Positions 25,307 through 35,997 of a DNA stretch of 64,000 nt are shown in pieces. Each line of letters opens with the position of its first letter. Position 1 is the first letter of the stretch. Made by a program: the position numbers and the translations under genes. The notes below the pieces were generated by a model that did no database searches, was not told the DNA's origin, and was given only the letters and a program-made list of their open reading frames with translations. Source of the stretch: Sorghum bicolor. Taxonomy: Eukaryota > Streptophyta > Magnoliopsida > Poales > Poaceae. The stretch covers positions 12,020,501-12,084,500 of the forward strand of contig NC_012870.2 in assembly GCF_000003195.3 (NCBI RefSeq), written 5' to 3'.

Positions 25307-26063
25307 AGCAACTCCAATAGTTTGCTAAAACTCACTTGGCAAATCTATAGTTTTGACAAGTCTCAAAGCCAAATGCCAAGTGAAAAAAGAAGCATTCTCT
25401 AACAATTTGTTATTTGGACTTGGCAAAAGAACTTGGCATCCTAGGATTTTTGACAAAATCATAAATTTAAGCCTCCAACAAGTTGGCAAAACTAGTTGGC
25501 AAATTGGAATACACATAATGCCATAATGGCAAGTGATGGAGGACTTAGCATATTTGCCAAATGAAGGGGATATTTTGCCAAGCTCACAAAATTGCCAAGT
25601 AGTTTTGCCAACTTTTTGGAGGCTGTTTTTTATGGTTTTGACAAAAATCCTAGGATGCCAAGTACTTTTAGCAAACTGTTGGAGTTGCTCAACTCCAATA
25701 GTTTGCTAAAACTCAATTGACAAATCTATAGTTTTGCCAAATCTTAAAACCAAATGCCAAGTAAAAAAAGAGGCATTCTCCAACAGTTTTCTATTTGGGC
25801 TTAGCAAAAGAACTTGGCATCCTAGGATTTTTGCCAAAATCACAAAATTGAGCCTCCAACAAGTTGGTAAAACTAGTTGGCAAATTGGGATACACGTGAT
25901 GCCAAGTGATGGAGGACTTGGCATATTTGCCAAGTGAAGGGGGGATTTTGCCAAGCCCACAAAATTGCCAAGTAGTTTTGCCAACTTGTTGGAGGCTGTT
26001 TTTTTTGGTTTTGGTAAAATTCCTAAGGTGCCAAGTACTTTTAGCAAACTGTTGGAGTTGCTC
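25307..26063. mobile_element. Two abutting MITE copies sharing a terminus
   Basis: Each copy runs from AGCAACTCCAATAGTTTGCT to its inverse (TTAGCAAACTGTTGGAGTTG). Copy 1 is about 25307-25690 and copy 2 about 25688-26063; the junction GAGTTGCTCAACTCC serves as the end of one and the start of the other. Internal sequence (CTTGGCATCCTAGGATTTTT, GCCTCCAACAAGTTGGCAAA) is strongly similar between copies. The small ORFs in it are by-products of the repeat. Confidence 0.8.
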
Positions 26064-26162
26064 TTATTTTTATTTTGTTTAATAATTAGTGTCAAATAGA
26101 CTAATTAGATTTAAAAAAATTGTCTCGCATAACTATGTTTTTAGGTTCGTAAATAGTCTATA

Positions 26163-26193
26163 CTAGCAAAATATGCCCGTGCGTTGCAACGGG
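26163..26193 (-). mobile_element. Helitron 3' terminus, minus orientation
   Basis: CTAGCAAAATATGCCCGTGC followed by GTTGCAACGGG is the inverse of a Helitron 3' end: the stem CCCGT/ACGGG is at 26176-26193 and CTAG is at the end, with T beyond it on the minus strand. It is nearly identical to the end of the Helitron at 13671-15493. The body would extend to the right; its 5' TC end was not found. Confidence 0.6.
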
Positions 26194-28922
26194 ATATATA
26201 ATTTACTAATTGGTCAATAGATGACTTATTGTTTAAAGATTTATGCAATGGTCATAGAACTGCCGAATCGGCCGTTTTCAGCAAGCCATTCAAATCCCTC
26301 GATTTGGGCTTCCTGAAGTCTGGCTAGCAGGTCATCCAGCCAACTAACACAAGCCCAGGTTGCATTGCACAAGCCTGGTTAATCCCTTATGCAGGCAACC
26401 AAACACTCCCATAGCAAATACTCGTAGCTTAATGTTGATAGTGCTATATCTATACTCGTTGATTTATGGTGAGAGATAAATACTGCTAAATAGCTAACAG
26501 ATTCGACGTATTACTTAAGCAAATAAACTCATAGTTTGCAATGTGCACCCAGAGCGTTCAGGAAATAATGTCCTGCAAGACAGTGCCAAAAATATAAATA
26601 TTTTCCTGTTCATCAAATAGAATTTAGCAATGAGGATTTCCAACAATTTGTACATCCTGACCAATCTTAGTTCAGTCTGAATTTACATACGTTTGAAGTT
26701 GCTCTTATAAAAAAAACAGAAATGCTATCACACACCCATGTGTTTTTGTTTATCCTGGCACACGCTTTTGTTATTCGTCGGATGGGCATCATGTGTGTAT
26801 CTTTATCACTGCCGTTTCTTTGTCTGATTTGGAGGGCCCATTTTTTCAGTACTGTTCAAAAATTGGGAATCACGCCTCTCTGTTTCTGAGCATTCATTTC
26901 CTTTTCGTCTTCCTCCCCTCGACGCTTTGCCCCGCGACACGCGCCCAAGGCGATTTCGTCGGCACGACGGCGATTTGGTTCGGCGAACTCGCACTTCTCG
27001 ATGTAGAGTGATGCCGAAGGTGTGTAATGGATTCCTGTTGCACGCTCTCCAATTTTTGTGGTTCTGTACTTTGTTGAGGTCAAAGGGATGGAGATTTGGT
27101 TGGGGGATTTTGGAATGTAAGCAGGCCATGGGGTTCGAGGGGTAGGAGATGGGAGGGCCAGTGCCGCCACCGACGCTGCAGCACCCTCATCCGCGCCTGC
27201 GCGGGCCATGGGTGCCATCTCTTTTTCGAGTTCGTCAAGTTGTCATCCCATGTCCGCTGCGCCGCTAGCGACGCCGACCATCGCGGTGAGGTGCTGCAGT
27301 CGGCTCGCCTTTGCCTCCACCTCCCACGTTACGCCACCAGCCCTTGTGTTGTTTCCTCTGCCGCCGCCCCCACGCTTGGCTTCATGTTGCTTCGTATGCT
27401 ATGCCTAACGCTGCAGCGGCCAGGAATGTCTTAGTATCCTGAATGCCGGCGGCTACTGCATTTTGTCTTTGGAGCAGCTTGGTTTAACTGATTTGAGGTT
27501 CATTCTGGTGGAGTGGAATGCTGCGAACTTGAGCTGCTTAGGGTTGGGGATGGGGTTGGGGAATTTTTGTATCAAGTTTCGGTCCCCTGATTTTTATTTC
27601 CATTTACTGTGTTGGCTTATGTTCCCTTCAATTTATTTGATCTGATAGATTGCTTGTGGTTGCTTCACTAGTTCGTACTGTTGCCTAGTTGGTGAGGTCA
27701 GTGATATTCTAATGGCATGAACATAGTAGAGAGCTTGTTTGCGTATGCCTGTGTGTTTGTTACTTTCTCCTCTGTACTGGTTTTCTGTATTTGTTCAATC
27801 AGCAAGTGCTAGGAAATCTCTTTCTTGATTCAGAGTAAAGTATAATAATAAATCAGAGTCAAGTGTCTATGACTGCATTATAGGTTTTCCACCAGTCCTC
27901 TTCCTGTGATTTGTGAGTACATTGATAGCAGTAGTCGTAGGATTATATACTTATCTAAGATGTCTGAAACAACAATTGTGGTTAACATAGAATAGGAATA
28001 TGCTATTTGTTAGCTGCATCCACCAATTACTAATTGTTTTGAACTCTTCTCTTCTGCAACTCCAACCTAATGAGATGCAGCAGCAACAGTGGCAGACTAC
28101 TTTTTGGAAAACTAGTTGAATCCAAGAACGGACATCCTTGTTGGTATCTCTAAAATCAGATTCTCTGTTTTGATTAGCTGATAGGGTTCATTTTGTAGAC
28201 CTATATGACTGAGATAGTTAGATTTGTTTAGTCTTGGTCTGTGGCCTCATCTGCGCAAGAGTGTTGAGGTGGCATGGTGGAATAAGAAAATTATTCAACA
28301 GTTTTATATTTCTAAATTACACAGTATAAACGCTGCTAATAAGAGAGGGTGGAATTTTTAGTTGGGCTATGCAGCTTTTCCTCAAAAGGGAATTAGGAGA
28401 GGCCTGGCCAATTTTCTATATTTGGTGTAGCTTTTACTCTGTCTAAATCCTTCTCAAAATGAGATGTTGCTACTGCTATTGCACCTGTATAAATTTTCTG
28501 CTATCATTTAGCTTGAATTCTTTATGGTGTTGTATCTGTTTTATTAACTAAATACAGAGCAAATAATGCTTGTCGTTTATGCCACCTTAGTATAAATCAA
28601 GTGCTATTGTCCTGTTCTTCGTATATGTTTGCTAGAATTTTTATGGCAACTTTATTAGTTCAAGAGGAAACAATAAATTCTAGAAAATAGACTTTTGTGT
28701 CAGGCACCTGAAAGGTCTTGAGATATTATGCATTTGTGCTGAAAGTCACACTGAATTTCGTTACTTTGTATATGTCTGCAACCTAAAATCTATCATTCAT
28801 TCTGTTGCTTCAGTTAATTGGCTGAATCTCTTTTTTATGACTGAAACTTTGTTTCTAACTGAAACTCATGTGTTTTTAAGAGAAACTCTATTTATATGGT
28901 AACTCGTGTTTTTCTATGTAAC
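26194..28922. other. Unassigned region with a GC-rich island
   Basis: 26880-27430 is GC-rich and looks like a first-exon or 5' UTR region; one open stretch reads MGAISFSSSSSCHPMSAAP, which is transit-peptide-like but matches nothing recognised. 27450-28900 is AT/T-rich, intron-like. It may be the 5' end of a gene later invaded by the LINE, or DNA carried by the minus-strand Helitron. No CDS is supported. Confidence 0.35.
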
Positions 28923-29091
28923 CATGAAGGATAAAGACTTCCTTTCTCATGCTGAATGTATCGATGGGGATAATGATGATGATTTCAATATGAACTCTGA
29001 AGAAAACATAGCTTCTTTGGATCCACATTTGTCAGAGGATGAGATTGATGAAGGTGAACTAGTGAAGACGACTTACATGCATTTCATACAG
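28923..29091 (+). CDS. Unidentified acidic exon-like ORF upstream of the LINE
   Basis: From the ATG at 28923 an open frame of 56 codons begins MKDKDFLSHAECIDGDNDDD and ends in TYMHFIQ directly before a good donor (CAG|GTTAGC at 29091/29092). The acidic, non-repetitive composition and the donor make an exon plausible, but the family is not recognised and no downstream partner exon was identified; the LINE begins about 200 bases later. Confidence 0.3.
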
Positions 29092-29285
29092 GTTAGCTGT
29101 TTTTATACTTGTTTCCCCTTTTTTTCTTTTAATTTCTCCTTTTACATGGAGGGCAGCCTGCATTGTGTCATTTTTCTTGTGCAAGGCCGGATGAGATGTG
29201 TGGGTCTTGTGGATGCAATGCTCATGTGGTCCACGTTGTGGCTCTTTAACTTTGTACAACTAGAGTACTTTTGTCACGTTCGAGC

Positions 29286-32200
29286 ATGAGTAGTGCAGAA
29301 AGTGTTGATTGTTTGGGGAGAGACCACCTGTTTCCGTTGGAGAAGGCTGACGGCTCCGACGACGACGGCGAGGCGCTGGCCTCGTTGGCCTCCTACGCCG
29401 CAGCCGCCCGCAGGGCCATCCCCCCCGCAGCCGCCCCCCAGATGCAGGCCGGCCCCTCCCGTCCCCTCCTGCAGTCCTCGCCGGCCGAGAGGCCTGGACT
29501 GGCAGTCGCAGGCGGACCCGAGGTGGCAGGCGACGGGAAGGTCCCCTCCAAGCCGCGGCGCCGCAGGCAACGCAGGCGGCGGCGGAAGCGAGGCCGCGGG
29601 GGCGCGGCGGCTCAAGATGGGGCAGTCCCCCGTCCGGAAGCTGAGATGGCCCGTATCTCCGCCCACCTGCGTCTTGGCCCCCGGCGTCGGGCTTCCCCTC
29701 CGGACCGAGACGGATGGCAGCTCGTGTTGCCGCAGCGACCGGAGCAGGCCGCGCGGGCGCGTGGCGCTACCGGCCAGAAGGAGGCGCGGCCGCAAGGCGC
29801 GACCGCCCGGCGGCAGCAGCAGGGCAACCAGAGGCGCAACGGAGGTGAGCGTGTCCTCCCCAGGGAGGTCGAGGACCGCTGCCTCAACTGCCTCTCTTCG
29901 GCACACCGCGTCGCCAATTGCCGGAGACCCATGAGATGCTTCAGCTGCCGCGGCGTCAACCACTTCGCCAGAGACTGCAAGCGATCACGGCCAGCGAGCA
30001 GCGGGGAGGTGCCGGCGAGGAACGATGGGCGCTTCGTCAGGCAGCGGGGGGGGGGGGGGGGGGCGCAGCCAGGGAACGCCGCCTGGGGCGACCGGGCCGA
30101 CGCCGCCGCCGCCGTCCCCTGGGACGCCTGAGGGTGCAAGTGGGAGGACGCCATCGCCGAGCCCGCCCTCAGAGGTCGAAGACGGTGGCTTGGCATGGCC
30201 GGGAGCGCTGACCTCGCGTCCGCGCGAATGTTGGCGCTACATCTCGCGCGACGCAGCCATCAACAACGCCGAGACGAGCCTGCGATTCTCCGTCGTGGCG
30301 CAGACTCGCTGCGGCGCTTCGGACATCCCCATCGCCGACGCTCAGCAGGCCATCGCGGCCGCGTCTGGGGTTCGACAGGACGAGGTGATGCTCCGCCACT
30401 TCTACCCCGAGAACTTCATCATCCTCTGTGCCTCCCAGGCGGTCAAGGATCGGGTGCTCGCCATCTCGCCTCTGCCCATCGGCTCCACGGCGCTCGTGCT
30501 GATGCCTTGGACAAAGCTGCGCCACGCCGACCAAGCCTCCCTGCGGTTCCGCGTCAACATTGTCCTCGAAGGGGTGCCGCCGCACGCGTGGCGCGAGGAC
30601 ACAGCTGCCAAAATCCTCACTCCTTCATGCTGGATCCAGGAGATCGACACCGCTACGAGCTCCGGAGACGATCTCTCGGCATTCAAGATAACGGCTTGGA
30701 CAGCCCACCCCTCCTACATCCCCCTCATCTGCTGGCTGGGGATCACGGAGGATGAACCCCCTGCCACCTCTTCGATGGGGGGCTGGTGCTGCCTTCGTAC
30801 CTGACGGAGAAGAAGACACTCGCCTACAAAGTCATCATCCACGTCAAGTCGGTGGCGGACTTCAACCCCCGGTCGCCGTCGCCTAGGGGGCCACCCTCCT
30901 CGGATGACGACATCAGCGATCGCGAAGACTACCACTTCAGCCGGGGGAACGGACCGCGGATTCACGCCTTCGCCTGCGACCGGGGCGTCCCGGATGGTGA
31001 CGCCGACCTTGGGCTGGGAGCTCACCGGCGTGATGGGGGCGCCGGCCGAGCCAGAAGACGCGCGGGCGCTGCCACGGCCTCGTTCCAGGAAGCCGGGACA
31101 GCGCGGGAGCGGAGCAGGACCCGCCGGTGCATAGGAGCAGCGCCGGTCGCGGGGCGTCCACCTCGGCGCGCCAACCACGAAGGGCAGCGTGAACACCCGT
31201 CCATGCAGACTTCGGGCGGACGCAAGCTGGGGCGCTGGGTGTGGCGGCCAGTCTGCCACGCCGCGCTCGCACCGCCAAGCGTCGTGCTGGCCCCAGCAGC
31301 GCCGCTGGGCACGAGCGAGGAAGACGCAGGGCCGGCGGTCCTTGCTGTTGCGCCGGCGGCGGAAGTCCAGGAGGCTCCTCGGCCAGCCTTCTGTTGGGAC
31401 ACCGCCTGGGCGCAGGCGCTCGAAAGGCCGGCGGACTACGCGCGGTGCGCCGGGCAGGCATCGCGTGGGGACATGCCAGTCCAGGCATCTCCAGCCAAAA
31501 CCAGTGAAATCGAGTTGCAGGGGACTGCGAAGTCTGCCTCCTCGACTGACGCTCCAGCCGCGTGCGCTCCAACTGTGCAGTTCAGCCATGTCGACAAGCC
31601 GGCGGCAGCCGCAGCCGCCGATAGGCACCCGGGAGCACCGTCCGTGCCTGCAGCCAGCGCCATGCGGGCACGGCCACCGTCTGTGTGCTGCGCACAGGCA
31701 GCAGGACCTGAAGCCAAGTTGCTGGCAGCAGAGGACCCGGCTTTGGCGTCTCCTGAGCCACCAGAGGCCGCGGCCACGCTGACTGCTGCCCAAGAAGAGC
31801 AAGAAGGGACCGCCAGCCACGACGCGGAAGCGGAGCCCGACGTCGAGTGCTGTGCAATCCAGGACAGGACGCCGACAAGGAGCAGCAGCCTCGCCGAGCG
31901 CCGCGGTGACAGTAGCGAGGAGTTCGCTACCCCGGCCACTGAGGCCGCGGGTGCAGGATTCAACTGCGCCACCGCCGAGCACCGATCGAGTTCCATCAGC
32001 GGCCGAATCAAAAAGTTCGCGAAGAAGGTGCTGCAAAAGACTACGGCGCCGCTGCTGCCCACCAAGGTCTTTGACTCTTCGGCCAAGTTGCCGATACGCA
32101 GCAGACGGATTGCTGCGCAACCGCTGTCCAGGATACCTGTCGCCAAGCGGGGTGAGTTCCTCGTCAGGCAGCGACTTGGCCTGGTGCAGGACGGCGCCTC

Positions 32201-32342
32201 GGCGGGGGCAGGCCACAGTCTGGTGAGCTTGCTGTCAGGGAACGATGAAGACTGGGACTCGCGCATGGAGGCGATGCAGGAGCTGTTCGCTGACGGCAAC
32301 CTACAGCCGCGAGCTGCGCGGCGCCGCGCCCAGCGTGCTTGA
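29286..32342 (+). pseudogene. LINE ORF1 (CCHC zinc knuckle, DUF4283-like), broken by two frameshifts
   Basis: ORF1 of plant L1 elements encodes the RNA-binding nucleocapsid-like protein. Starting at the ATG at 29286, the frame encodes an Ala/Arg-rich region and two CCHC-like knuckles (CLNCLSSAHRVANC and CFSCRGVNHFARDC). At the run of 18 G (30046-30063) the sensible frame moves by one base, continuing through a DUF4283-like region (RFSVVAQTRCG, FIILCASQAVKDRVL, LRFRVNIVLEGVPPHAWRED). At the C run near 30757-30761 it returns to the first frame (HLFDGGLVLPSYLTEKK) and stays open to the stop at 32342. The shifts compensate each other, so most of the ~1000-residue product is still legible. They may be real mutations or homopolymer errors in the assembly. 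Confidence 0.75.
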
Positions 32343-32355
32343 CCCCGTGGGCGTC

Positions 32356-35300
32356 ATGTCTTCTGTTGTAACCTTCATGAATACCATTTCTATCTTGTGT
32401 TGGAACGCTCGAGGACTAAACGGGAGGGCACGCCGCGATGCTGTGCGCACGTTAGTTCAATCAGAGCGACGTCATATTGTCTGTATCATCGAAACAAAAC
32501 TGCAAGATGTACCTCAACTACTTATTGCTTCGATGCTGGGAATGAACTTCGTTGACTATGCCTTCCTTCCCGCCATGGGGACCTGCGGGGGCATCATTGT
32601 TGCCGCGCAGCAACCTGATGTCCGCATTGTCGACGTGCATATCGGCTGCTTCTCTGTCACCGTGCGGGTGCACACTGGCACGCATGATGGCCACCCTCCT
32701 TGGTGGCTAACAACGGTCTACGGGCCTCAGGACGACAACGACAAGGTTCTATTTCTTGAAGAGCTTTCAGCCGTCAGAGATGCGTGCCCCGGCCCATGGG
32801 CAATCATAGGAGATTTTAATCTCATCCTGGATGAAGCGGACAAGAACAATGCGACTATCAACAGGCGCAACATGTCCCGTTTCCGCCAGGCAGTGGCTCA
32901 GCTCGAGCTCCTGGACATCCACCTCCATGGCAGGCGATACACGTGGAGCAACGAGCGCCGGTCGCCCACTCTAGTGAGGCTAGATCGTGCGCTTGTTTCG
33001 TTGGATTGGGAAGCGCTGCACCCCGATTGCCACCTCCAGGCACTCTCCTCGGACGTCTCAGACCACAGCCCGCTGCTGCTGCAAACACGCCTTTCTATCC
33101 ATCACGCGCGGAGATTCCTGTTTGAAGCCTTCTGGCCAAAAATGTCGGGCTTCCAGGAAGCTGTGATCGCTGGTTGGATCTGCACGTCCAGCACCAGTGA
33201 CCCCTTGCGCCGCCTAGATGAGTTATTCAGGAACCTAAAGCGCAAACTACAAAGCTGGGCGGCTACGACGATAGGAAACGTCAGAGAGCAGCTCCTCATG
33301 GCCAGAGCCATCATTCTGCGAGTAGACCAGGCCGCCGAGCTGAGGGACCTCACTGAGACCGAGTACCAGCTGCGCAGGGACCTTAAGCTGAAGGCCCTAG
33401 GTCTCGCCTCCGTGGAACGCACCATGGCACGGCAGCGGGCACGGGTGCGGTTCTTGGCAGAAGGGGACGCTAACACCAAATACTTCCACCTGCTTGCCCG
33501 GGGGCGGAAGCGCAGGAACGCCATCTACCGCCTAAGAAACGAAAGTGGCGACGCATGTGCTGATCACGACGAGATGGAGGCGGCAGTTCACGACCACTTC
33601 AAGGGGGTCTTTGGACAACCGGGACCCGGATCACACACGATCGACTACCTGGCCATTGGAATTTCTCCTCAGGATTTCTCCGCACTTGACCTGCCCTTCT
33701 CCGTGGAGGAGGTGGAACGGGTCGTGCGTGAAATGCCTGCGGACAGGGCACCGGGTCCGGACGGCTTCACTGGGGCCTTCTACAAAGCAGCGTGGTCGCA
33801 CATCAAGGATGACGTGCTGGCAGCTATGAACGCGTTGCTGTTCGGGGACTGCAACACATTCTACAGGCTGAACAATGCCTTCATTGTGCTGCTACCGAAG
33901 AGACAAGGGGCCGCGACACCAAGCGATTACAGACCCATATCGATGATCCACAGTTTCGGGAAACTGGCCTCAAAGCTCCTAGCTTCAAGGCTAGCGCCCA
34001 GACTCAAAGACATTATATCGCCCAACCAGAACGCCTTCATACAAGGAAGAACAATTCACGACAATTTTAAATTTGTCCAACGGGCAGCGGTCTATCTAAA
34101 AAAGAACAAGACGCCTATGGCACTTCTAAAGCTTGACATATCAAAGGCGTTCGACACCGTCGCTTGGCCGTTCCTCCTCGACACCCTCAGGGCCTTCGGA
34201 TTTGGGGATCGCTGGCGCAGATGGACGGCCACACTGCTCTCATCGGCATCCTCCCGCATACTGCTGAACGGAACGCCAGGCCGACCCATCCGTCACTTGC
34301 GCGGCGTACGACAGGGAGACTCTCTCTCCCCGATGTTGTTCATCATCGCAATGGAGGTGTTCGCCAGGCTCCTAAAGGTGGCGGTAGATGAAAGGCTTCT
34401 CAGGCCGCAGCAATCCCTCGTCATCAAGCACCAGTGCAGCATTTACGCCGATGACGTGATTATCTTCCTGCACCCGCACGCGGACGATGCAAGAGCGATC
34501 AAGGAAATACTTAGAATCTTTGGGGAGGCATCCGGCCTGAGGACCAACCTCGCCAAGTGTTCCATCACGCCGATCCATGTTCCGGACAACAGCCTGCCTC
34601 AGCTACAGGAAATTCTTGAGTGCCAAGTAACACAGTTTCCCATCACATACCTCGGCCTACCGCTCAGCACCAAGAAGATCCCCAGAGCACGGATTCAGGC
34701 GGCTGTTGACACAATCAATAGGAGGCTACCAAGCTGTCATGGCCCTCTAATGACCAAGAGCGGCCGACTTGTTTGGATCAAATCCGTCCTCTCAGCGATC
34801 CCCATCTACGCTATTATTGCAGACGGGCTGCCACTGTGGGCCATCCAAGAGATTAATGGGATCTGCCGCAGGTTCCTTTGGACAGGAAAGGAGGGTTCAG
34901 TAAGGGGGAAATGCACGGTTGCTTGGCCTGTCGTTTGCCGGCCGACCGACCTCGGAGGTCTTGGCGTCCCCGACCTGCGGCTCGCGTCCATCGCCCTGCA
35001 GACCCGGTGGCTCTGGCTCCAGAAGACCGACGACACTAGAGCCTGGGCGCAGCTGCCCATCGCGGTGACCAGGGAGGTGTCCGCCTTCTTCGACGCCTCC
35101 ACGTTCACCGTGATTGGCAACGGGCAGACCACAGCTTTTTGGACGGATCGCTGGATCCAGGGCAAAGCTGTGAAAGACATTGCACCGACCCTGTTGGAGT
35201 TCGTCAGGCGTAGGGATATCAAGGAAACAACTGTCGCGGCGGCCATGGAGAACCGGTCATGGATACGCCAAATAACGGGGGGGATCACCGTTCTAGCCAT

Positions 35301-35997
35301 AAGGGAGTACCTAAGACTGTGGGACATCCTATCCGCAGTAACCTTAGGTGAAGGCGAAGACAAGCTCATTTGGCGCTGGTCAGCGGATGGAGCATACTCC
35401 TCCAAATCAGCCTACCGTGCGCTTTTTGCGGCTGCTAGCCCGGTCTACGGCTGCCATATGATCTGGGGAATATGGGCACCGCTGCGAGTCAAAATATTCC
35501 TATGGCTCGCCATCAGGAGGCGCCACTGGACAGCAGATAGAAGACGTCGACACGGGCTCGAGGCAGCAGACCGCTGCTACCTATGTGACCAGGAGCCAGA
35601 AACAATTGACCATATCATTGCCTCCTGTTCGTTCTCCAGACAAATCTGGTGGAACATCTTGACGATACTTGGTGCCGATGCGTCACAGATCGGAGCTGAT
35701 AGCCTACTGGATTGGTGGGAACGCTGGAGGCACAGATGGCATGGAGAAAAGCGTAAAGGAGCCGACACGCTGTTCGCACTGATTGCATGGGAGATATGGA
35801 AAGAACGCAACGCACGATGCTTCAGGAGCTCCCCGGCCACCGTCAGCCAGCTACTTTCTACCATCAAGGCCAACGGCGACCTCTGGATTGATGCCGGGGC
35901 CCAAAACCTCGGCGCTTTTGTAAAAAACTTTGCTCTACTTAATACAAAGATACGCAAACCTTTTGCGTATTCGAGAAAAAAGGTGTTTATAGTTTAG
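32356..35997 (+). CDS. LINE ORF2: endonuclease-reverse transcriptase, intact frame
   Basis: 1213 codons without a stop. N-terminal APE-type endonuclease: SILCWNARGLNGRARRDAV, then GDFNLILDEADKNN, then SDHSPLL. Reverse transcriptase in the middle: YRPISMIHSFGKLASKLLA, NAFIQGRTIHDNF, LDISKAFDTV, GVRQGDSLSPMLF and the catalytic YADD in SIYADDVIIFL. C-terminal zf-RVT region: KSAYRALF, then CYLCDQEPETIDHIIASC. No RNase H domain is seen. The start chosen is the ATG at 32356, 13 bases after the ORF1 stop; the frame is open further upstream, and ATG 32389 just before SILCWNARG is an alternative. This stop-restart spacing fits translation of ORF2 after ORF1 termination. An open ORF2 of this length indicates a fairly recent insertion. 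Confidence 0.92.
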   Translation: MSSVVTFMNTISILCWNARGLNGRARRDAVRTLVQSERRHIVCIIETKLQDVPQLLIASMLGMNFVDYAFLPAMGTCGGIIVAAQQPDVRIVDVHIGCFSVTVRVHTGTHDGHPPWWLTTVYGPQDDNDKVLFLEELSAVRDACPGPWAIIGDFNLILDEADKNNATINRRNMSRFRQAVAQLELLDIHLHGRRYTWSNERRSPTLVRLDRALVSLDWEALHPDCHLQALSSDVSDHSPLLLQTRLSIHHARRFLFEAFWPKMSGFQEAVIAGWICTSSTSDPLRRLDELFRNLKRKLQSWAATTIGNVREQLLMARAIILRVDQAAELRDLTETEYQLRRDLKLKALGLASVERTMARQRARVRFLAEGDANTKYFHLLARGRKRRNAIYRLRNESGDACADHDEMEAAVHDHFKGVFGQPGPGSHTIDYLAIGISPQDFSALDLPFSVEEVERVVREMPADRAPGPDGFTGAFYKAAWSHIKDDVLAAMNALLFGDCNTFYRLNNAFIVLLPKRQGAATPSDYRPISMIHSFGKLASKLLASRLAPRLKDIISPNQNAFIQGRTIHDNFKFVQRAAVYLKKNKTPMALLKLDISKAFDTVAWPFLLDTLRAFGFGDRWRRWTATLLSSASSRILLNGTPGRPIRHLRGVRQGDSLSPMLFIIAMEVFARLLKVAVDERLLRPQQSLVIKHQCSIYADDVIIFLHPHADDARAIKEILRIFGEASGLRTNLAKCSITPIHVPDNSLPQLQEILECQVTQFPITYLGLPLSTKKIPRARIQAAVDTINRRLPSCHGPLMTKSGRLVWIKSVLSAIPIYAIIADGLPLWAIQEINGICRRFLWTGKEGSVRGKCTVAWPVVCRPTDLGGLGVPDLRLASIALQTRWLWLQKTDDTRAWAQLPIAVTREVSAFFDASTFTVIGNGQTTAFWTDRWIQGKAVKDIAPTLLEFVRRRDIKETTVAAAMENRSWIRQITGGITVLAIREYLRLWDILSAVTLGEGEDKLIWRWSADGAYSSKSAYRALFAAASPVYGCHMIWGIWAPLRVKIFLWLAIRRRHWTADRRRRHGLEAADRCYLCDQEPETIDHIIASCSFSRQIWWNILTILGADASQIGADSLLDWWERWRHRWHGEKRKGADTLFALIAWEIWKERNARCFRSSPATVSQLLSTIKANGDLWIDAGAQNLGAFVKNFALLNTKIRKPFAYSRKKVFIV

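Larger units (their letters stand above)
29286..35997 (+). mobile_element. L1-type LINE retrotransposon
   Basis: Two consecutive cistrons of a plant non-LTR retrotransposon: ORF1 with CCHC zinc knuckles and ORF2 with endonuclease and reverse transcriptase. The 5' limit is taken as the ORF1 ATG because composition jumps to very GC-rich at about 29330; the real 5' UTR start is unknown. The 3' end is taken at the ORF2 stop; an A-rich GAGAAAAAAGG lies at 35973-35983, but no clear poly(A) tail or target duplication was resolved. Total span is about 6.7 kb, typical of full-length plant L1 elements. Confidence 0.85.

Noticed and set aside
25325..26095. Two similar minus-strand ORFs with a repeated peptide
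   Set aside because: They are the two MITE copies translated; similarity comes from the repeat, not from a protein family.
29274..32299. Long minus-strand ORFs of 200-500 codons opposite the LINE ORF1
   Set aside because: They lie antisense to the GC-rich ORF1, show Arg/Pro/Ala-rich low-complexity text and no domain; high GC keeps these frames open by chance.
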